DNA of 64,000 bases from Metallyticus violacea (GCA_030762175.1 CM060831.1:77910001-77974000); one strand, 5' to 3'. Positions 1 through 11,070 are shown, numbered from the stretch's first letter. The notes: generated from the letters alone by a model not told the origin. Numbers and translations: made by a program.

Positions 1-208
1 CCAAGGGTGATGGATGTATCCCTGATTAGGAGGTCATTTTGAACATTTCACATGATTTTCAGTTTCCCATTTAATAATAGGTTAAGTGGTAAAAAGAGTT
101 CTAATAAGGAAATAAAACAATTCCGGACCCATGTTAATATTACATTTTTTATTTTGTATACGCAAAGATGCTTCCCAAAGTTTTGACACACCTTTTTGTT
201 ACACCCTA
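1..208 (+). mobile_element. 3' end of a Tc1/mariner-like element (family T1), truncated by window start
   Basis: This stretch matches, in opposite orientation, the right half of the 12348-13068 element: the same block (gaacatttc...agtttccca, aaaagagttctaataagg, ttgttttatttcc) ends in TTTTTGTTACACCC followed by a TA. The first bases encode the decayed end of a transposase (GDGCIPD, then a stop and a one-base deletion relative to the other copy, which reads GDGCIPDKEGHFEHF). A terminal C-terminus of the form GGHFEHF/L is typical of one group of mariner-like DDE transposases. The element is dead, and its 5' part lies outside the window. Confidence 0.75.
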
Positions 209-2185
209 TAAAATAGTAGATGCAATTCTCAGTCCTGCCATTTACTTTTAGTTTTTGAATTAACTTTATAACAGTGGCATCTGGAGACTTTTCGATTAGT
301 TACGTTCGCCAATTCGTTATTTATTAATATGATTACTACGGAAAACTTTAACAATGAAGTTGTTGAAATTGCCATATTTAGCTGGATTTCTGGCACTGAA
401 ACCCTTAATATTTTTTTTCCGCACATGTTTGAGATGCACTTGCATTCATTTGCAGTAACAGTTGAAGAAATGAGCTCAGGTTGCAAATATGTGCGGGGTA
501 CAAAGGCGACAAAATCCAATAATATAACTAACATAATTACGTCCATCATGTTCAGCTCATGATTCAGTAAATTCGGCGCTTTTTAAATGTTTATAGAGCA
601 ATTACGAAGATATACCAGACTAAGCAATCCGTACATCGAGTGTAATGAACTTCCTCCATGATGAACCATGGAGGAGCAATAGGAAGGGGAGGCGGAGGTA
701 TAAATGGTTAATGTCATCTGGTGAGTGTAACGAAAACTAGACATGCTAGGGGTTCAGAACTAAATATAGAATGCAAAAGCATGTCAAATGTTAATCCCCT
801 ATTTACTAAAATAACAGTACTTATTCCTCCATAGCACGAATGTTCAATTACTGTCGATAGTCAATAACGTTATCGTCTAGACGATCCAGGCAGTTTACTC
901 TGCACTTGTGGTTAAAAGGTAAAAACAAAAGAGAAAAAAGGACAGCCAAAAGGGAGAACGCGTGGAAGGCAGCTAGAAGGTGTATAAATTAAGAGGAAAT
1001 ATCTGAAACAAGGAATATAAAACTTGAAAAGTAAAACATTGCAATTTTTCATTTTTATACAACCACAGTGTTTGCTAGTACTCTCACGTGCTGCCAAAAT
1101 GTCGTAAACGTTACGTCATTTGTAAGCTATTAGTGCTAATATAAATGTTATAACGTTATCTATGAATTGCAAACAATGTACGTGTTCTAATGCATTTCCT
1201 TATCTTTAGAACTACTTCTTTTGCGCGGACACATTCCTTCTTAAATATGATAAGTTTGTTGTTGACTACGTGATCGTTATAATTGTTTTTCACTTCATAT
1301 TTTGTCGAAATAAATCGCACACAGGATGGAGACAGTGCCCATTAAATGGTTAACAATCAAATGTCTATATAACTGGAAAATTGCAGTTTTCGCATTTTAC
1401 TGTCATGAGATTCAAACCGACTCATTTTTAACTGTCTTTATACTAACCTTATTCAGAGCTTCCAACCATCTCATTGCGTTTCCTAATTAGCTCAGAATAT
1501 CGTTGGATTCGAGGATAATTCGGTACTTCAACCTAGCTTAATGGCTGGTCGTATGTGCCTACGCCCCCAGAGGGAGGAAGGGATGAGGTTACCTAGACAC
1601 ATTAGAGTAACAAAATATTGTAAAGTTAAATTTTAGCGCGAGAAACTATGGTGTAAGATATAATTTCCTTATTGGCAATCCCTCGTGTTTTAATGAAAAA
1701 CACCGCTATTTGGAGTGTTGAAAAGAGTGAAAGTTGTGTAACAAATACTTTTCAAAAACATTAGACATAGTGGCAAAAACAAATGAGATTCTTGCTAAAT
1801 ATTATGGAGACCGCTTCCATGGTCTAGTAGTATAATTCAGTCTTCTGTGTACGGTTCTTGCAAGCTGCATCGACAAGGTTCTTTCCAGCTATTCCATGCC
1901 CTGAGAAGATCAATGTTAGATAGCTTTAAGGCGCCACGCACTCTGATCTAATTTTTCCAACCATTCATTCCTACAGATTTCACTTTCACAATCAACAGGT
2001 GTTGCTATAAGACCAATGCAGTCAAAGCGACAATTCAGATAAAGATAAAGTTAGCCTATTGTGTCCCTCAAGGGCAAAGGTCTCCTAACAAGTACGAAAA
2101 GCTCACTTTTTCCTAACGGGGTGAGCTAATCCACGCTAGTTGTTCGTATGCTGTTTAAGACACGCTTTGGTTACTCCATTTCTCA
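209..2185. other. No gene recognised
   Basis: Unique-looking AT-rich DNA. Short open frames here (for example 329-562 and 912-1097) resemble nothing and have no supporting context. A weak match to SINE-F, an inverted gggaggaaggg-atgag block, lies near 1570-1587. It is too short to call a copy. Confidence 0.5.
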
Positions 2186-2189
2186 CTGC

Positions 2190-2332
2190 ACTAGTTGCTT
2201 CTCGAGAGATTTCCATTTTTCTCTTCCTCTTGCTACTCTTGACTTGAATGTTCCTTGAATGGAGATCTTGTAGGTCCATCTATTGGATAGCATTCTTGCG
2301 ACGTGACCGCCCCTTTTCCACTTGAATGAATG
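2190..2332 (-). pseudogene. Non-LTR retrotransposon, C-terminal RT fragment
   Basis: The minus strand reads KWKRGGHVARMLSNRWT followed by a basic RVARGREKWK stretch. This is the motif found just downstream of the reverse transcriptase domain in many insect non-LTR elements (general form W-GHVARM-NRWT--RGR---RW). Only about 45 residues remain, with no RT core attached. A SINE-A tail abuts its upstream side at about 2333, so the SINE probably inserted into or next to this fragment. Non-functional relic. Confidence 0.65.
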
Positions 2333-2437
2333 GTGTTTAACGCCCGTTTTTGCTACAGAGGTACCATAGGCGATGGACACTGATGATACATGGGATGAAA
2401 TTATATATTGGGAAAGGATTTGTTTTTAAGGAAGGAA
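2333..2437 (-). mobile_element. SINE-A copy 1, 3' part only
   Basis: Contains the SINE-A tail block read on the plus strand as gtgtttaacgcccgtttttg, then a caccacaggcggtggacact-like stretch and gatgatacatgggatgaaat, shared with the copies at 33158, 35199 and 38586. The tRNA-like head is absent: the copy stops at the aaggaagga stretch and is followed by mariner sequence. Confidence 0.75.
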
Positions 2438-2439
2438 TC

Positions 2440-2905
2440 GTGCAGCAAAGAAAGCAAAAACTATTCCATCATGGCTGCGGTTTTCTGGGATTCTTATGAC
2501 GTGGTGCTCGTAGACTACTACGCTTCACTACTGGACCTATTAAACGACGCTATTCAGGCTAAAGCCCACACCTTGCGAAAAAGAAAGTTCTTTTTCATTG
2601 CGATAATACGTATTCACCTAAGTCTGAAATTGTTGCTGCAAAACTGCATGACCTTCGTTTTCAAGTGCTTCCACATCCGCCATATGCACCGGATTTGGCT
2701 CTTAGCGTTAATTTTTTGTTCCCAAATCTGAAGAAATGGCTGGGTGGATGAAGATTCACATCAAACGACGAGGTTGAAGCTGAAACAGACGCTTGTTGGA
2801 CAAATCTTATTTTACTAAGTGTAATAAAACGCTGGAAAGTTGTTGGACTAAATTTATTGATTTACAAGCCGACTATGTCGGACAAAAATAAAATTAAATG
2901 TGTTT
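2440..2905 (+). pseudogene. Mariner transposase, C-terminal half (decayed)
   Basis: The frame from about 2455 reads KNYSIMAAVFWDSYDVVLVD, which fits the mariner block MATVFWD--GVVLVDY. Further on, after frameshifts, it shows KLHDLRFQVLPHPPYAPDLA in the region of the third catalytic aspartate, then FPNLKKWL, and finally SYFTKCNKTLESCWTKFIDL followed by QADYVG, the usual mariner C-terminus (W-KCI-L-GDYVE). Several frame changes and loss of the N-terminal DNA-binding half make it inactive. No clean terminal inverted repeat was seen. Confidence 0.8.
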
Positions 2906-2909
2906 GCTT

Positions 2910-4490
2910 GGTCAGGCAGAGACCTTTTAGAAAGCCCCTCAGCAATGAAATTGTTGCTGAAACAAGCTTATTTTTATTTAGATTTATTAAAAAACTTAAC
3001 TGTAAATGTTACACCACCTGAACCTTAAATTTCACAGTATGTAACGAGGTATAAAGAAAGAATAACGAAAGATCGAACTATCAGCCATGCTCAACCTTCA
3101 AATGCCTTATCCTGAATCCATTTTTGGTTTGGTATAATATTAACCTTGGCCAAGGTGATAATGGCACGCATGGTACTATTTACATAACGCATGTTGACAC
3201 GCACAAGAAACAGGCAGTGACATGTGCTTTCCCTTTTTGTTTCTATTGCTAAATGTCAAGAGCAGCGGAAAACCTTTCCTCATATGCATAAGAAGGAACA
3301 TTGATTTTATTTTGACAGGCGGGCGTCCAGCTGGCCCCGCCCTCTAATGCTCTTGAAGAAGAGTCGAGGCGTGAGAGAATGGTCACGTGCCTCTGCTCGA
3401 GATAGGAGTGCCCATTGTTGCCGCGTAATTAATTCTGAAGACCAAGCACAAAGGAGAAATCAATTCACAAGTAATTTGATTTCATAATCCCTTGCCTTCC
3501 TTCATCAGTAGCTGGCCTTTTCTTTTCCTTTGAGTTGGGTTTACCAGGACTATAAGGCACGGCAATAAAATTCGGCTCAGCACTCGACTGAAGAGGGTTA
3601 CTAAAGTACGATATTTGCTTCTTAGAAGAAATTGCGGGTATTATGCTTTACCCCCTTTCTCACAGACAAATGCTCATCCACACAAGAGTGCAAAGTTAGA
3701 CTACATTCCCTGTTGATCTGGCATGCATTTAAAGTTTTTCTGAGCGTCAATGATTCATTTGTAACATATTTTCTTTTGGCTTCATCGGTTACTTAAATTA
3801 TTAATATTAATTGTTTGCTATTTATCTCACCAATGGCGCAACAATTTTGCTCCCGCCCCTCTCAATCTTTTGTGTGATCTTAGGACCTAGGAAGCAATCA
3901 TTTATTTGCGATTTATTGATAATGCAATCTAATAGTTGAATATAACACTCAGCACAGCTATTTTCTTTGAAGCTCATTTTCTAGCACTTTTTGCTGCAAA
4001 CACTTGTACTGTTTCATTCACGTCAAATGATCTTGCCCTCTCACATTCCATACTTAAAAACGCTTTTCCTGAGACAGAGAACTGCGTAAATAAGCTTTGA
4101 GAAAAGATCGTTCCATTGCAGAAACAGTTATCGGTAAAGTCAGAAATACACACGTCTGGAATGCTAAAAGCCAAAGTACATTTTTCTATTAGTAGAAGAT
4201 TATGTAAATCTGTGATTGTTCTTTTCAGCTTTATCTCTTTCTGTAACGAAAATTTGAAGCTTAGATTTTGATGCGCAAAATGTTCTGTAATTCAAAAATA
4301 AACAAACTGCTTTGGTGCGACAGATATGGAGGAGTAAGTAATTAAGTAAGTTTCAAAAGGATATAAAGAAGAGTACTCATTTGGAAAGAAATAAAAAACA
4401 TGCATACTTTATTTTTCAACATTATATCTCTGTAAGATGAGGCACTTTGTCCTATCATTTCACAAGTCCATAAAATTCTTTGGGCTACTG
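2910..4490. other. No gene recognised
   Basis: Mostly AT-rich DNA with a slightly GC-richer patch near 3320-3420. No RNA gene, SINE head or transposase motif was recognised. Confidence 0.5.
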
Positions 4491-4494
4491 TAAG

Positions 4495-5160
4495 AATCAG
4501 TCGGTGCCTTTCCTTTCTAGGGGAAAATGTTCACCCGAAATATGAAGTTTAAGAGAGCCGAACAAATGGAAGTCGCATGTGAAATTTCGCAGCGTTTCAT
4601 TTGTCTTTTTGGCAGTATGAGAGCGCGCACTGTCATGCAACAGCAACAAGCCTTTGGTGAAAAATGCTGGTCGCTTACAGAATGTTACAGTAGTGCGGTT
4701 TGTCCTTGAGGCTGGAATGTCTTCGTGATCCTAGAAGACCATGAGCTCATGCGGGATGTTTGCACTGCCTTGATGCACGCTGGTAATAATGAAACCTGTG
4801 CTAGCATATCGCAGTAGCGATTGAGAAGCTGTGATGCAAGATCCATTCTTGCATTTTTTGTTGTGGAATCAGCTTGCGCGACACACGTCACGCACAGCTG
4901 TCATGCCTTATGAGAGTCAAACATTGCTGTGTGAACAACCAACAGCAGCGGCTGTAGTGTCTGTCTGCTCGGATTGTCTTCATCTCGTTGCAAATTCATC
5001 TCTAGCAATCTCCGAATCCACCCTTCAGAGAAATGTAAACGTGACAGGCACTTCTCACCGAGTATGGAAAGCATTTCTTTGTGAATATTCTTTGGTTCCA
5101 AACCTTCTGTCCATAAAAATCGTACAACGGAGAATTGCGCATGTTGTACACTCACTCAAG
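4495..5160 (-). pseudogene. Mariner transposase relic, N-terminus to DDE region
   Basis: From the start at 5155 the minus strand reads FLWTEGLEPKNIHKEMLSIL then GEKCLSR, the helix-turn-helix start of a mariner transposase. Further along come NARMDLASQLLNRYCDM, a YYQ---CKHPA piece at the first catalytic site, LLLLHDSARSHTAKKTNETL around the second aspartate (usual HHDNARPHTA), and DFHLFGSLKLHISGEHF around the third (D-HLFGPLK-H--G-RF). About 30 residues between the second and third site are lost, and several frames are used. An interrupted copy about 670 bp long, clearly non-functional. Confidence 0.85.
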
Positions 5161-6145
5161 AGCGTCGGCATCTTGTAACTGTTGTTTCGCTATTGTAATC
5201 ATTGGTTGTCTTGTGTTGAATGGTCCAAATTCCAATCGGACTAATGCTGCCATCTAGTGGGCTATAGCCTCAGGTGCCTCATTCAAACATGTGGTACACC
5301 ACATCAATTTGTAACTTATTAATGGCGTAACCTCTTTTCACTTTGTTCTTTAATTGCTTCATACCTAACTAATCTGATTAATAATGATATCTAGTGCATG
5401 ATGTCTTTTCGGGTTTGTTAAGCGTTCATCCCGAAATAGTTCATCGAAATGTTTTTCTATTCTAGTCCCAGATACCCATTACTTTGCAAGTGCATGGCAG
5501 ACAACGGCGCTTCTTGGAAATATGTAACTAGAAAGATCAATAAATTGGAATTTTTGTATAGTTAAATCATGCTTAGTAGTCAGTTAGCTTTCAGACCTCA
5601 GTTGTGGTATTTAAAGGTCGGAAGCGTGAAGGCGCACTGCGGTCAAAACTCACATGGTTTTGTTTACTCACATGGTTTTGTTTATGTCCACTTCGATCTC
5701 TTAATGAACAGATTTCAGTAGCACATGGGCTGAGTGGCTCGCTCTAGTGAACATACTCGTTGTTAAAACACTGTGATAGAAATTATTACATAGTAAGACA
5801 TGCATATTTATTTAATGACTACATAGAAATATTTTATTTTAATGAAATTCGTTCTGTATCTTAATCGGTGGAAAGACGTTAGTATTGAAAGAAAGATGGT
5901 CATAACTTACATAATTTATTTTAAAATGATACTTTATATTTAATTGGTGTCATAAAACAAAGAGAATAAATTAAAATATAAGGTTAAAGTGTAAAAAGAA
6001 GATAATTACTTTCTAACGTCTCATTCCATCTGAGTCTTCGACCAAGCTGCAACCTGCAGTCTTCTTTAAACACTCTCCGTCATCATCTGTAGGGGCCTCC
6101 ATTTCGAAGGGGACTTGTTATACGGCCATTTTTATTACTTTTTTG
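5161..6145. other. No gene; one 18-bp tandem duplication
   Basis: No coding or RNA signal. At 5648-5683 an 18-bp unit (actcacatggttttgttt) occurs twice head to tail without mismatch, looking like a recent replication slippage product. Confidence 0.6.
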
Positions 6146-6149
6146 TTTG

Positions 6150-7335
6150 AGTAAGTGCACAATTTGCTGCTCTGCTATCGTCTCAACAAATGTTATGGAG
6201 AGTTTGCTTGAAGATGGTGTAAACTTTCTAAAGAGGAGAGGTAATCAATTTCAAAGGAAGGTGGACCCGGCATTGCCTTTTGTGCACTAACGGAAGTAAC
6301 ACCGCTGTTTTCACTGTGAAAGGGGATCGTCCAATAATATTAAAAAATCTTTTTGAAATTCTGAAAATTTCACTGGGCGCCACCCACACGCTAGTATAAA
6401 ATTGAAAAGTTGCACCTGAGACATATTTGTGCACGGTTTCCAAGACTGTTGATTCCTGAACAAAAGAATGATCGCGTGCACTTGAAGATGATGTTGCAGG
6501 AAGTTTCTTTCAAAGGTAATCACTGATGATGAAACTAGGCTACATCATTTCGATCCTGGGAGCAAACAGCAAAGTTCTGTGTGAAATCTGCTTTATCACC
6601 AACACCAAATAAAAGTAAAAGTGGTTGCTTCTGTTCGGAAAGTTGTGGTCATTTCATTTTTCGATATTGAAGGAATGGTTTACCAGTATGTTGTACCCCA
6701 CACACAACTGTAACTGGGTAAAACTATAGAAATGTTCTGAAAAATTTGCAAGGCCATACCACACACAAAAGTGTACATTTCCATTCAACAAGCTAGAAGC
6801 TGCACTATGGTAATGTGTCGGTCCTGGTGGTTTGGTGGTAATCATACTCACACGCAAACCTAGGATCGCCGGTTCGATCCCAGTCAAGATCAATGGATTT
6901 TTCGGACGTAAAAATCCTAAGTATGGCTTCCTTCGGAAAAGAAGTAAAGTCGTGGTCCCGTACATTTACGGCACGAAAATGAACCTCAAGCCTGGAAGAA
7001 AAGGCCTCTGAGCAAAATTTGTCAGCCGTTTCACGTCCTGAATTGAATGGGACGCTGATGACCTGAGACGTTAAAGAGCGTTCGTAAATAAAACAAATCA
7101 ACATCCACGGCAATGCACGCCACACATTTCAAACATGTTGCTGAATATCTCACACAAATCAAAGTAAAGTGTGTTCTTTTCCCCAAATTTGAGACACACT
7201 TTTATGGGAGGCAATTTTCATCAGCATAAGCAGTGGTTAAGGCAATTCTGAAGGGCCTATTAAAAATAACGAGAAAGAGCATTAAAATTATGAGTATAGG
7301 TATGTTAAATTATGATTATTCTTATTGCTCGAATC
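6150..7335 (+). pseudogene. Mariner transposase relic, family M2 copy a, split by a SINE
   Basis: In order, spread over several frames: a KEGGPGIAF-like linker, PEQKNDRVHL, KGNH with DETRLHHFDPGSKQQSS (first catalytic aspartate in DET), KVVVISFFDIEGMVYQYVVP, then HYGNARHTF (second aspartate region, usual HHDNARPHV) split by a SINE-B insertion at 6816-7106, then FPKFETHFYGRQFSSA and a terminal QNYEYRYVK. The same order of blocks recurs at 46575 and 54555, so the three are one family. Stops and frameshifts throughout mean it is dead. Confidence 0.85.
6816..7106 (+). mobile_element. SINE-B copy 1, inserted in the mariner M2a relic
   Basis: The tRNA-like head (ggtcctggtggtttggtggt, then a B box ggttcgatccc at about 6872) is followed by the SINE-B body (gtaaaaatcctaagtatggc, cctctgagcaaaatttgtc) and the tail gagcgttcgtaaataaaaca. 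The flanks atggtaatg (6807-6815) and acggcaatg (7107-7115) look like a mutated 9-bp target duplication. Removing the SINE rejoins a mariner reading frame, so the boundaries are well supported. Confidence 0.88.
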
Positions 7336-7369
7336 CAGATACTCGATATTCGCACTTTGGATCAATCCA

Positions 7370-7525
7370 GAATAGGGGCACGGAGTGTGAGGGGATATCT
7401 GCAAAAGAATCAGAACGGATTAAGGAGTTGGAAGAAAGGAAACTAAATATAAGTGTAATCACTGAGACTAAAAAAGATATTGAAGAGAACAGAACAAGTA
7501 GAGAAACATTTAACGATTTGAAATG
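7370..7525 (+). pseudogene. Non-LTR retrotransposon endonuclease N-terminal fragment
   Basis: The open frame ending at 7526 contains GISAKESERIKELEERKLNI then SVITETKKD. This resembles the start of the apurinic-type endonuclease domain of RTE-like non-LTR elements (GKE-EL--EL--R-LDI--ITETKKK), where the ETK glutamate is catalytic. Only about 50 residues survive. It may belong to the same insertion as the RT tail at 8275-8990 on the same strand. Confidence 0.6.
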
Positions 7526-7689
7526 AAGAAGTGGTAAAACAACAAGTTCCAAAAGCAGTAGCCATTCAGTTGATGAAAATGGAAATGGAGAACTTAAAGC
7601 TATGCTTTCACTGATGAACGAATATTAACCGCCACATTTAGTAGTAAGTGGGATGTATACTCCAGAAGAGGGCCGTAATCACGACACAT

Positions 7690-7915
7690 TTCAAAGTTGT
7701 ACCTGAAAAATCTGGTTTGTCTTTATCAATTCTCAATGAGCATTGGAGTAAAGTACCAAGTGCTTTCAAATTTTGCCCAATAACATCTGCAGACGTGAAA
7801 AGATCTTTCTCAGTGTTAACCGCTAACCGTCATAAGCATTTGGAGAAATGATCATTGTAAAAACTTACATTACAACTGGAATGTGCATTATTAATACCAA
7901 AAAATATAAGCTTAA
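7690..7915 (+). pseudogene. hAT transposase C-terminal dimerisation fragment
   Basis: The frame reads WSKVPSAFKFCPITSADVKR then SFSVLTANRHKHLEK. This matches the end of hAT-superfamily transposases (P-SADVERSFS--K-ILT--R--L--ENL), part of the dimerisation domain. Nothing upstream continues it, so it is a short orphan fragment. Assignment to a hAT lineage rests on this single motif. Confidence 0.6.
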
Positions 7916-8035
7916 AGTTAATAATTTTGCTGCATGCTTAGTGCACATTTTCGAAAGTATAGAGTAAATTTTAAAGATGTTGACAGCATAAATGCATACA
8001 TATTTTAGTGTAAAGAAATCCGATGTCTAGTGAAC

Positions 8036-8232
8036 AGCATGCTGGACCCCGCAGGTCGCCTATCACGCGGCTTTCGTGATCGAAGAGCGCCACTTCTCCA
8101 TCAGGCAGCTCCCCAATTGTCCTCACGAAGCTGAGTGAAACCCGTTGCAGACCTCCCTAACTTAGAAAAAATTCCTAAGTAGGGGAATCGAACTCGGGCC
8201 TCCTGGCCAGGAGTTAGCAACGGAGGAAGTGC
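8036..8232 (-). mobile_element. SINE-C copy 1
   Basis: Read on the minus strand: a tRNA-like end with ggaggcccgagttcgattcc (B box), then ctacttaggaattttttct, aagttagggaggtctgc, a region with gatggagaagtggcgctctt and cgatcacgaaagccgcgtga, and finally taggcgacctgcggg. The same order occurs on the plus strand at 13693-13895. The sequence lies between two parts of a retrotransposon relic. Confidence 0.75.
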
Positions 8233-8246
8233 TCTTTTAATTTTAT

Positions 8247-8269
8247 GTGTGTGTGTGTGGGGGGGGGAT
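8247..8269. repeat. (GT)n/(G)n simple repeat
   Basis: A gtgtgtgtgtgtg run passing directly into nine or more G residues, at the end of SINE-C copy 1. Confidence 0.9.
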
Positions 8270-8274
8270 GAAAC

Positions 8275-8990
8275 TCTAAGAGATAAATGGGAAAATACCT
8301 TCAGGAGTTCCACTAAATGGAATAACAGATTAAATATCTACTCTATGCTGATTATATATAACGAATCAAGAAACAGAAAATGACTTGCAGAAAAATATTT
8401 TAACTGGGAAATGTGTTAGCAGCAAAATCTCAACCAATGAAACGAAAGTAAAGGCCTTTCAAGGAAAGTACCCCCATAGATCCAATATAGCAATAAATGA
8501 CCTGCTGGAACAAGTACAAAAATGTAACTATTAAGGATGCAATATATCATATTAATACAATCTTTAATAATAAAAGTAAGTAACTTCCAGAATAATTATG
8601 GGACATTAGCAAGAACATAAAAAGAAAAACAAGAAAAGAAACTAGCTTAAAATTTTACAAAACGGAGGCGATTCCGCCGTTAACATGGTTCTGAAACATG
8701 GACGATAAAGAAAAATGAATGGAATAAAATAAATACGGTAGAATTGAGATACCTTAGAGCTATTAAGGAGTGTACAATTATGGACAAAATAAAAACGAAA
8801 GAAATAAGAGATGAATTGGGCATTTCTCCAATTATTAAATGAATATGGAGAAAGATGGAGAAATCATATGTAGAGAATGGATAAAATCCATTACATATGG
8901 TTATCAACCTTATGGGAAAAAAGATATTGGGAGATAGACACACGAGGCCGGAATAGAACAAGTTTCCGTAATTCATCAAGAGTCATCTGT
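8275..8990 (+). pseudogene. RTE-type non-LTR retrotransposon, RT C-terminus and tail
   Basis: Spread over several frames: a YADYI-like remnant of the RT catalytic block, KAFQGKYPHRSNIAINDLLE (usual ------KIVIND--LEQV--FNYLG), FQNNYGTLARTLKRK-like, KFYKTEAIPPLTWF, RYLRAIK, then EKWRNHM-RMDKIHYI and WEKRYWEIDTRGRNRTSF (usual GRRDIGRPRRRW). This order is diagnostic of the region after the RT domain of RTE-like elements. Many stops and frame changes. The extra segment up to about 8990 ends in VIHQESSV, the likely protein end. Confidence 0.8.
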
Positions 8991-8999
8991 TTAGAGACA

Positions 9000-9703
9000 T
9001 GACGATGGTTCAAGGAGGAAACCAAACATGTAACATGTATTACATTACATTACATGTATTATCTGCGTCCTTTCTAAACGCATTGTCAACTCAGCCAGCA
9101 CCTGCCACGTTTTCTGAATAGCGTGCATATTGAGACTAACTATAAACTATTAAAATCCGTGATCAACATCCCAGCGGATGAATGTGAAATTCATGGAGCA
9201 TAACGATCTTGTGTAACTTGTCAAATGACGTCACAGCTTTCCATTGTCAGGAAATGCCGTTCCCACAGCTATAATGGGTCTGTGTGTACAGGAGTTAATT
9301 TCGCTGAGATGCAGAGATAGAATAGTCGACCATGAGAGATCTTCACATCATTACGTGCCGTATCAGCACACCGAGCTTCAACTCTTTTGGCATGACAATA
9401 TAAACGGAAAGGAGTTTTTACAGATGGTCTAACCTTCCGTAAAGTAAATGATTTAAGCATTTGCAGACAGATCCTCTCGCAGTATTATTCGTTTTCATTT
9501 CAGCACCTTTTTGCCACTAGGTAGCTTTGTTTCCCAAATTCGCGGCTATTGTTTGCATTTTTCCTTGAGAGTAATTGTTTGTTCATTAATTTCAGGTCCA
9601 GAGCTATGAAGTCCATGTATTGCTAAGATGTTGCGGTCAACATTAACTGCATCAATTTGTGATTTATTATACAACCGACAGTTTAATAAATGTTTGGCCA
9701 ACC

Positions 9704-9704
<1 letters not shown>
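9000..9704. other. No gene recognised
   Basis: A short tacatt/catgta-rich stretch at 9025-9060, otherwise unique sequence. The open frame at 9244-9432 has no recognisable similarity. Confidence 0.5.

Positions 9705-9760
<56 letters not shown>
9705..9760. repeat. (TTA)n microsatellite
   Basis: About 18 uninterrupted TTA units. They create artefactual poly-Leu, poly-Asn and similar open frames on both strands. Confidence 0.97.
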
Positions 9761-10033
9761 GGCCTGCATTATTGATAAGTTTCGCACAAACTATTATATA
9801 TTTAATGTCATGTTGCAGATTGTAATAATGGAATATAAACTTATAAAGGTTAAATAAAAATTGCTGCTGGTATTCCATATAATGTTCCCTTCTTGATATA
9901 TTGTTTTTATTAACACAATAACAACTGTAAACTATTTAAATATTTCAATTAAATTAATGGCAGCATACATTTGCAATCTATGAACTTTTAAGAACATTAA
10001 ATATTACTAATAGTAACATTTTATAAAGATCAG

Positions 10034-10331
10034 TTTTTTTATTATGTTTATTTACGTACGCTCTTTAACAGTTCAGGTCATCAGCGTCCCATTCAACTCA
10101 GGGCGTGAAACGACCGACAAATTTTGCTCAGAGGCCTCTTCTTTCAGGCTTGAGGTTCTTTGTCGTGCCGAAAATGTACGACACGGGGACCCACGACTTT
10201 ACTTCCCTTCCGAAGGAAGCCATACTTAGGATTTTTACGCCTGAAAATATCCATCGACCCTGGCCGGGATCGAACCCGCGATTTTGGGTATAGGAGGCAA
10301 GTATGGTTACCACTACACCACCAGGACCGAC
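10034..10331 (-). mobile_element. SINE-B copy 2 with perfect target duplication
   Basis: The minus strand starts gtcggtcctggtggtgtagt (A box region), then gggttcgatcccggccaggg (B box), and ends with the body and tail gagcgtacgtaaataaa. It is flanked by tataaagatcag at 10022-10033 and again at 10332-10343, a perfect 12-bp target-site duplication. That is the signature of LINE-driven retroposition. The least decayed SINE-B in the window. Confidence 0.93.
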
Positions 10332-10496
10332 TATAAAGATCAGGAGAGTCAATCCAGGGGCTCCAGTTTTTCTTTTAAGACATGAATTTTTTTTATTTGT
10401 TGTTTTTTTTTTATTTCACACAATCGCTTCATAAAAATGTTGATCTGAATTCATTTGAATTTATGATTATATATATATATATACATACACACACAC

Positions 10497-11070
10497 CGAG
10501 GGTGCCAAAATGTATACACACTTTCACAGTAGATATCTATTTAATATATTTCAAAGTTGGACCGAAAAACAACAATAATGTGTAGTATGATGTTCTGTAA
10601 ACAGGTGTCACCCGCATTACTTATGCCAGCGTTGCTACAACAAAATGGAGAGAAGATTATCGTTTGAACAGTGGAAAGCAATTTTGAAGCAATTGGAAAC
10701 CCGAGAATGTTGTTGAAGTACAAAGGGAATGGAGACGTGTGTACAGAACAGAACCGCCGTTCTCCGCGTCTAACTCTGCTGGACTTCTACCTATGGGGAA
10801 CTCTTGTATACCGTAGCACTTCGGGAAGAAATTAAAACGGCATGTGTTGCAATCGCTGAGGACACTTTCGCAAACGTTACTCAATCAGTACTACAACGTA
10901 CTCAGAAGTATTTCGACTCCGATGGTGGACATTTTGAGCAACTGTTGTAACTTTAAAAGTCTAAGATGATTAGTGCCCATCATTTTCTGTTTGTGTGAAT
11001 TCAGTTTTGTTATATAAACGCAGTTTTTTTTTCTTTTCTTGAAGTGTGAATACATTTTTGGCACCCTCTG
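10497..11070 (+). mobile_element. Internally deleted mariner-like element (family T2)
   Basis: Left end gagggtgccaaaatgtatac, right end gaatacatttttggcaccct: inverted repeats of about 24 bp. Inside, a start at about 10644 reads MERRLSFEQWKAILKQ and a frame-shifted VVEVQREWRRVYRTE, a transposase N-terminus. This jumps directly to RSPRLTLLDFYLWGTL, the third catalytic region, and then EDTFANVTQSVLQRTQKYFD and DGGHFEQLL with a stop at about 10950. The middle of the gene, with the first two catalytic positions, is missing, so the element could only be mobilised in trans. Confidence 0.88.

Noticed and set aside
6805..7125. Frames at 6654-7125, 10044-10352 and 15793-16044 with similar peptides
   Set aside because: Translations of SINE-B copies.
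9546..9878. 110-codon open frame with a long asparagine run, and the leucine-run frame on the other strand
   Set aside because: Both are produced by the (TTA)n microsatellite; no domain on either side.
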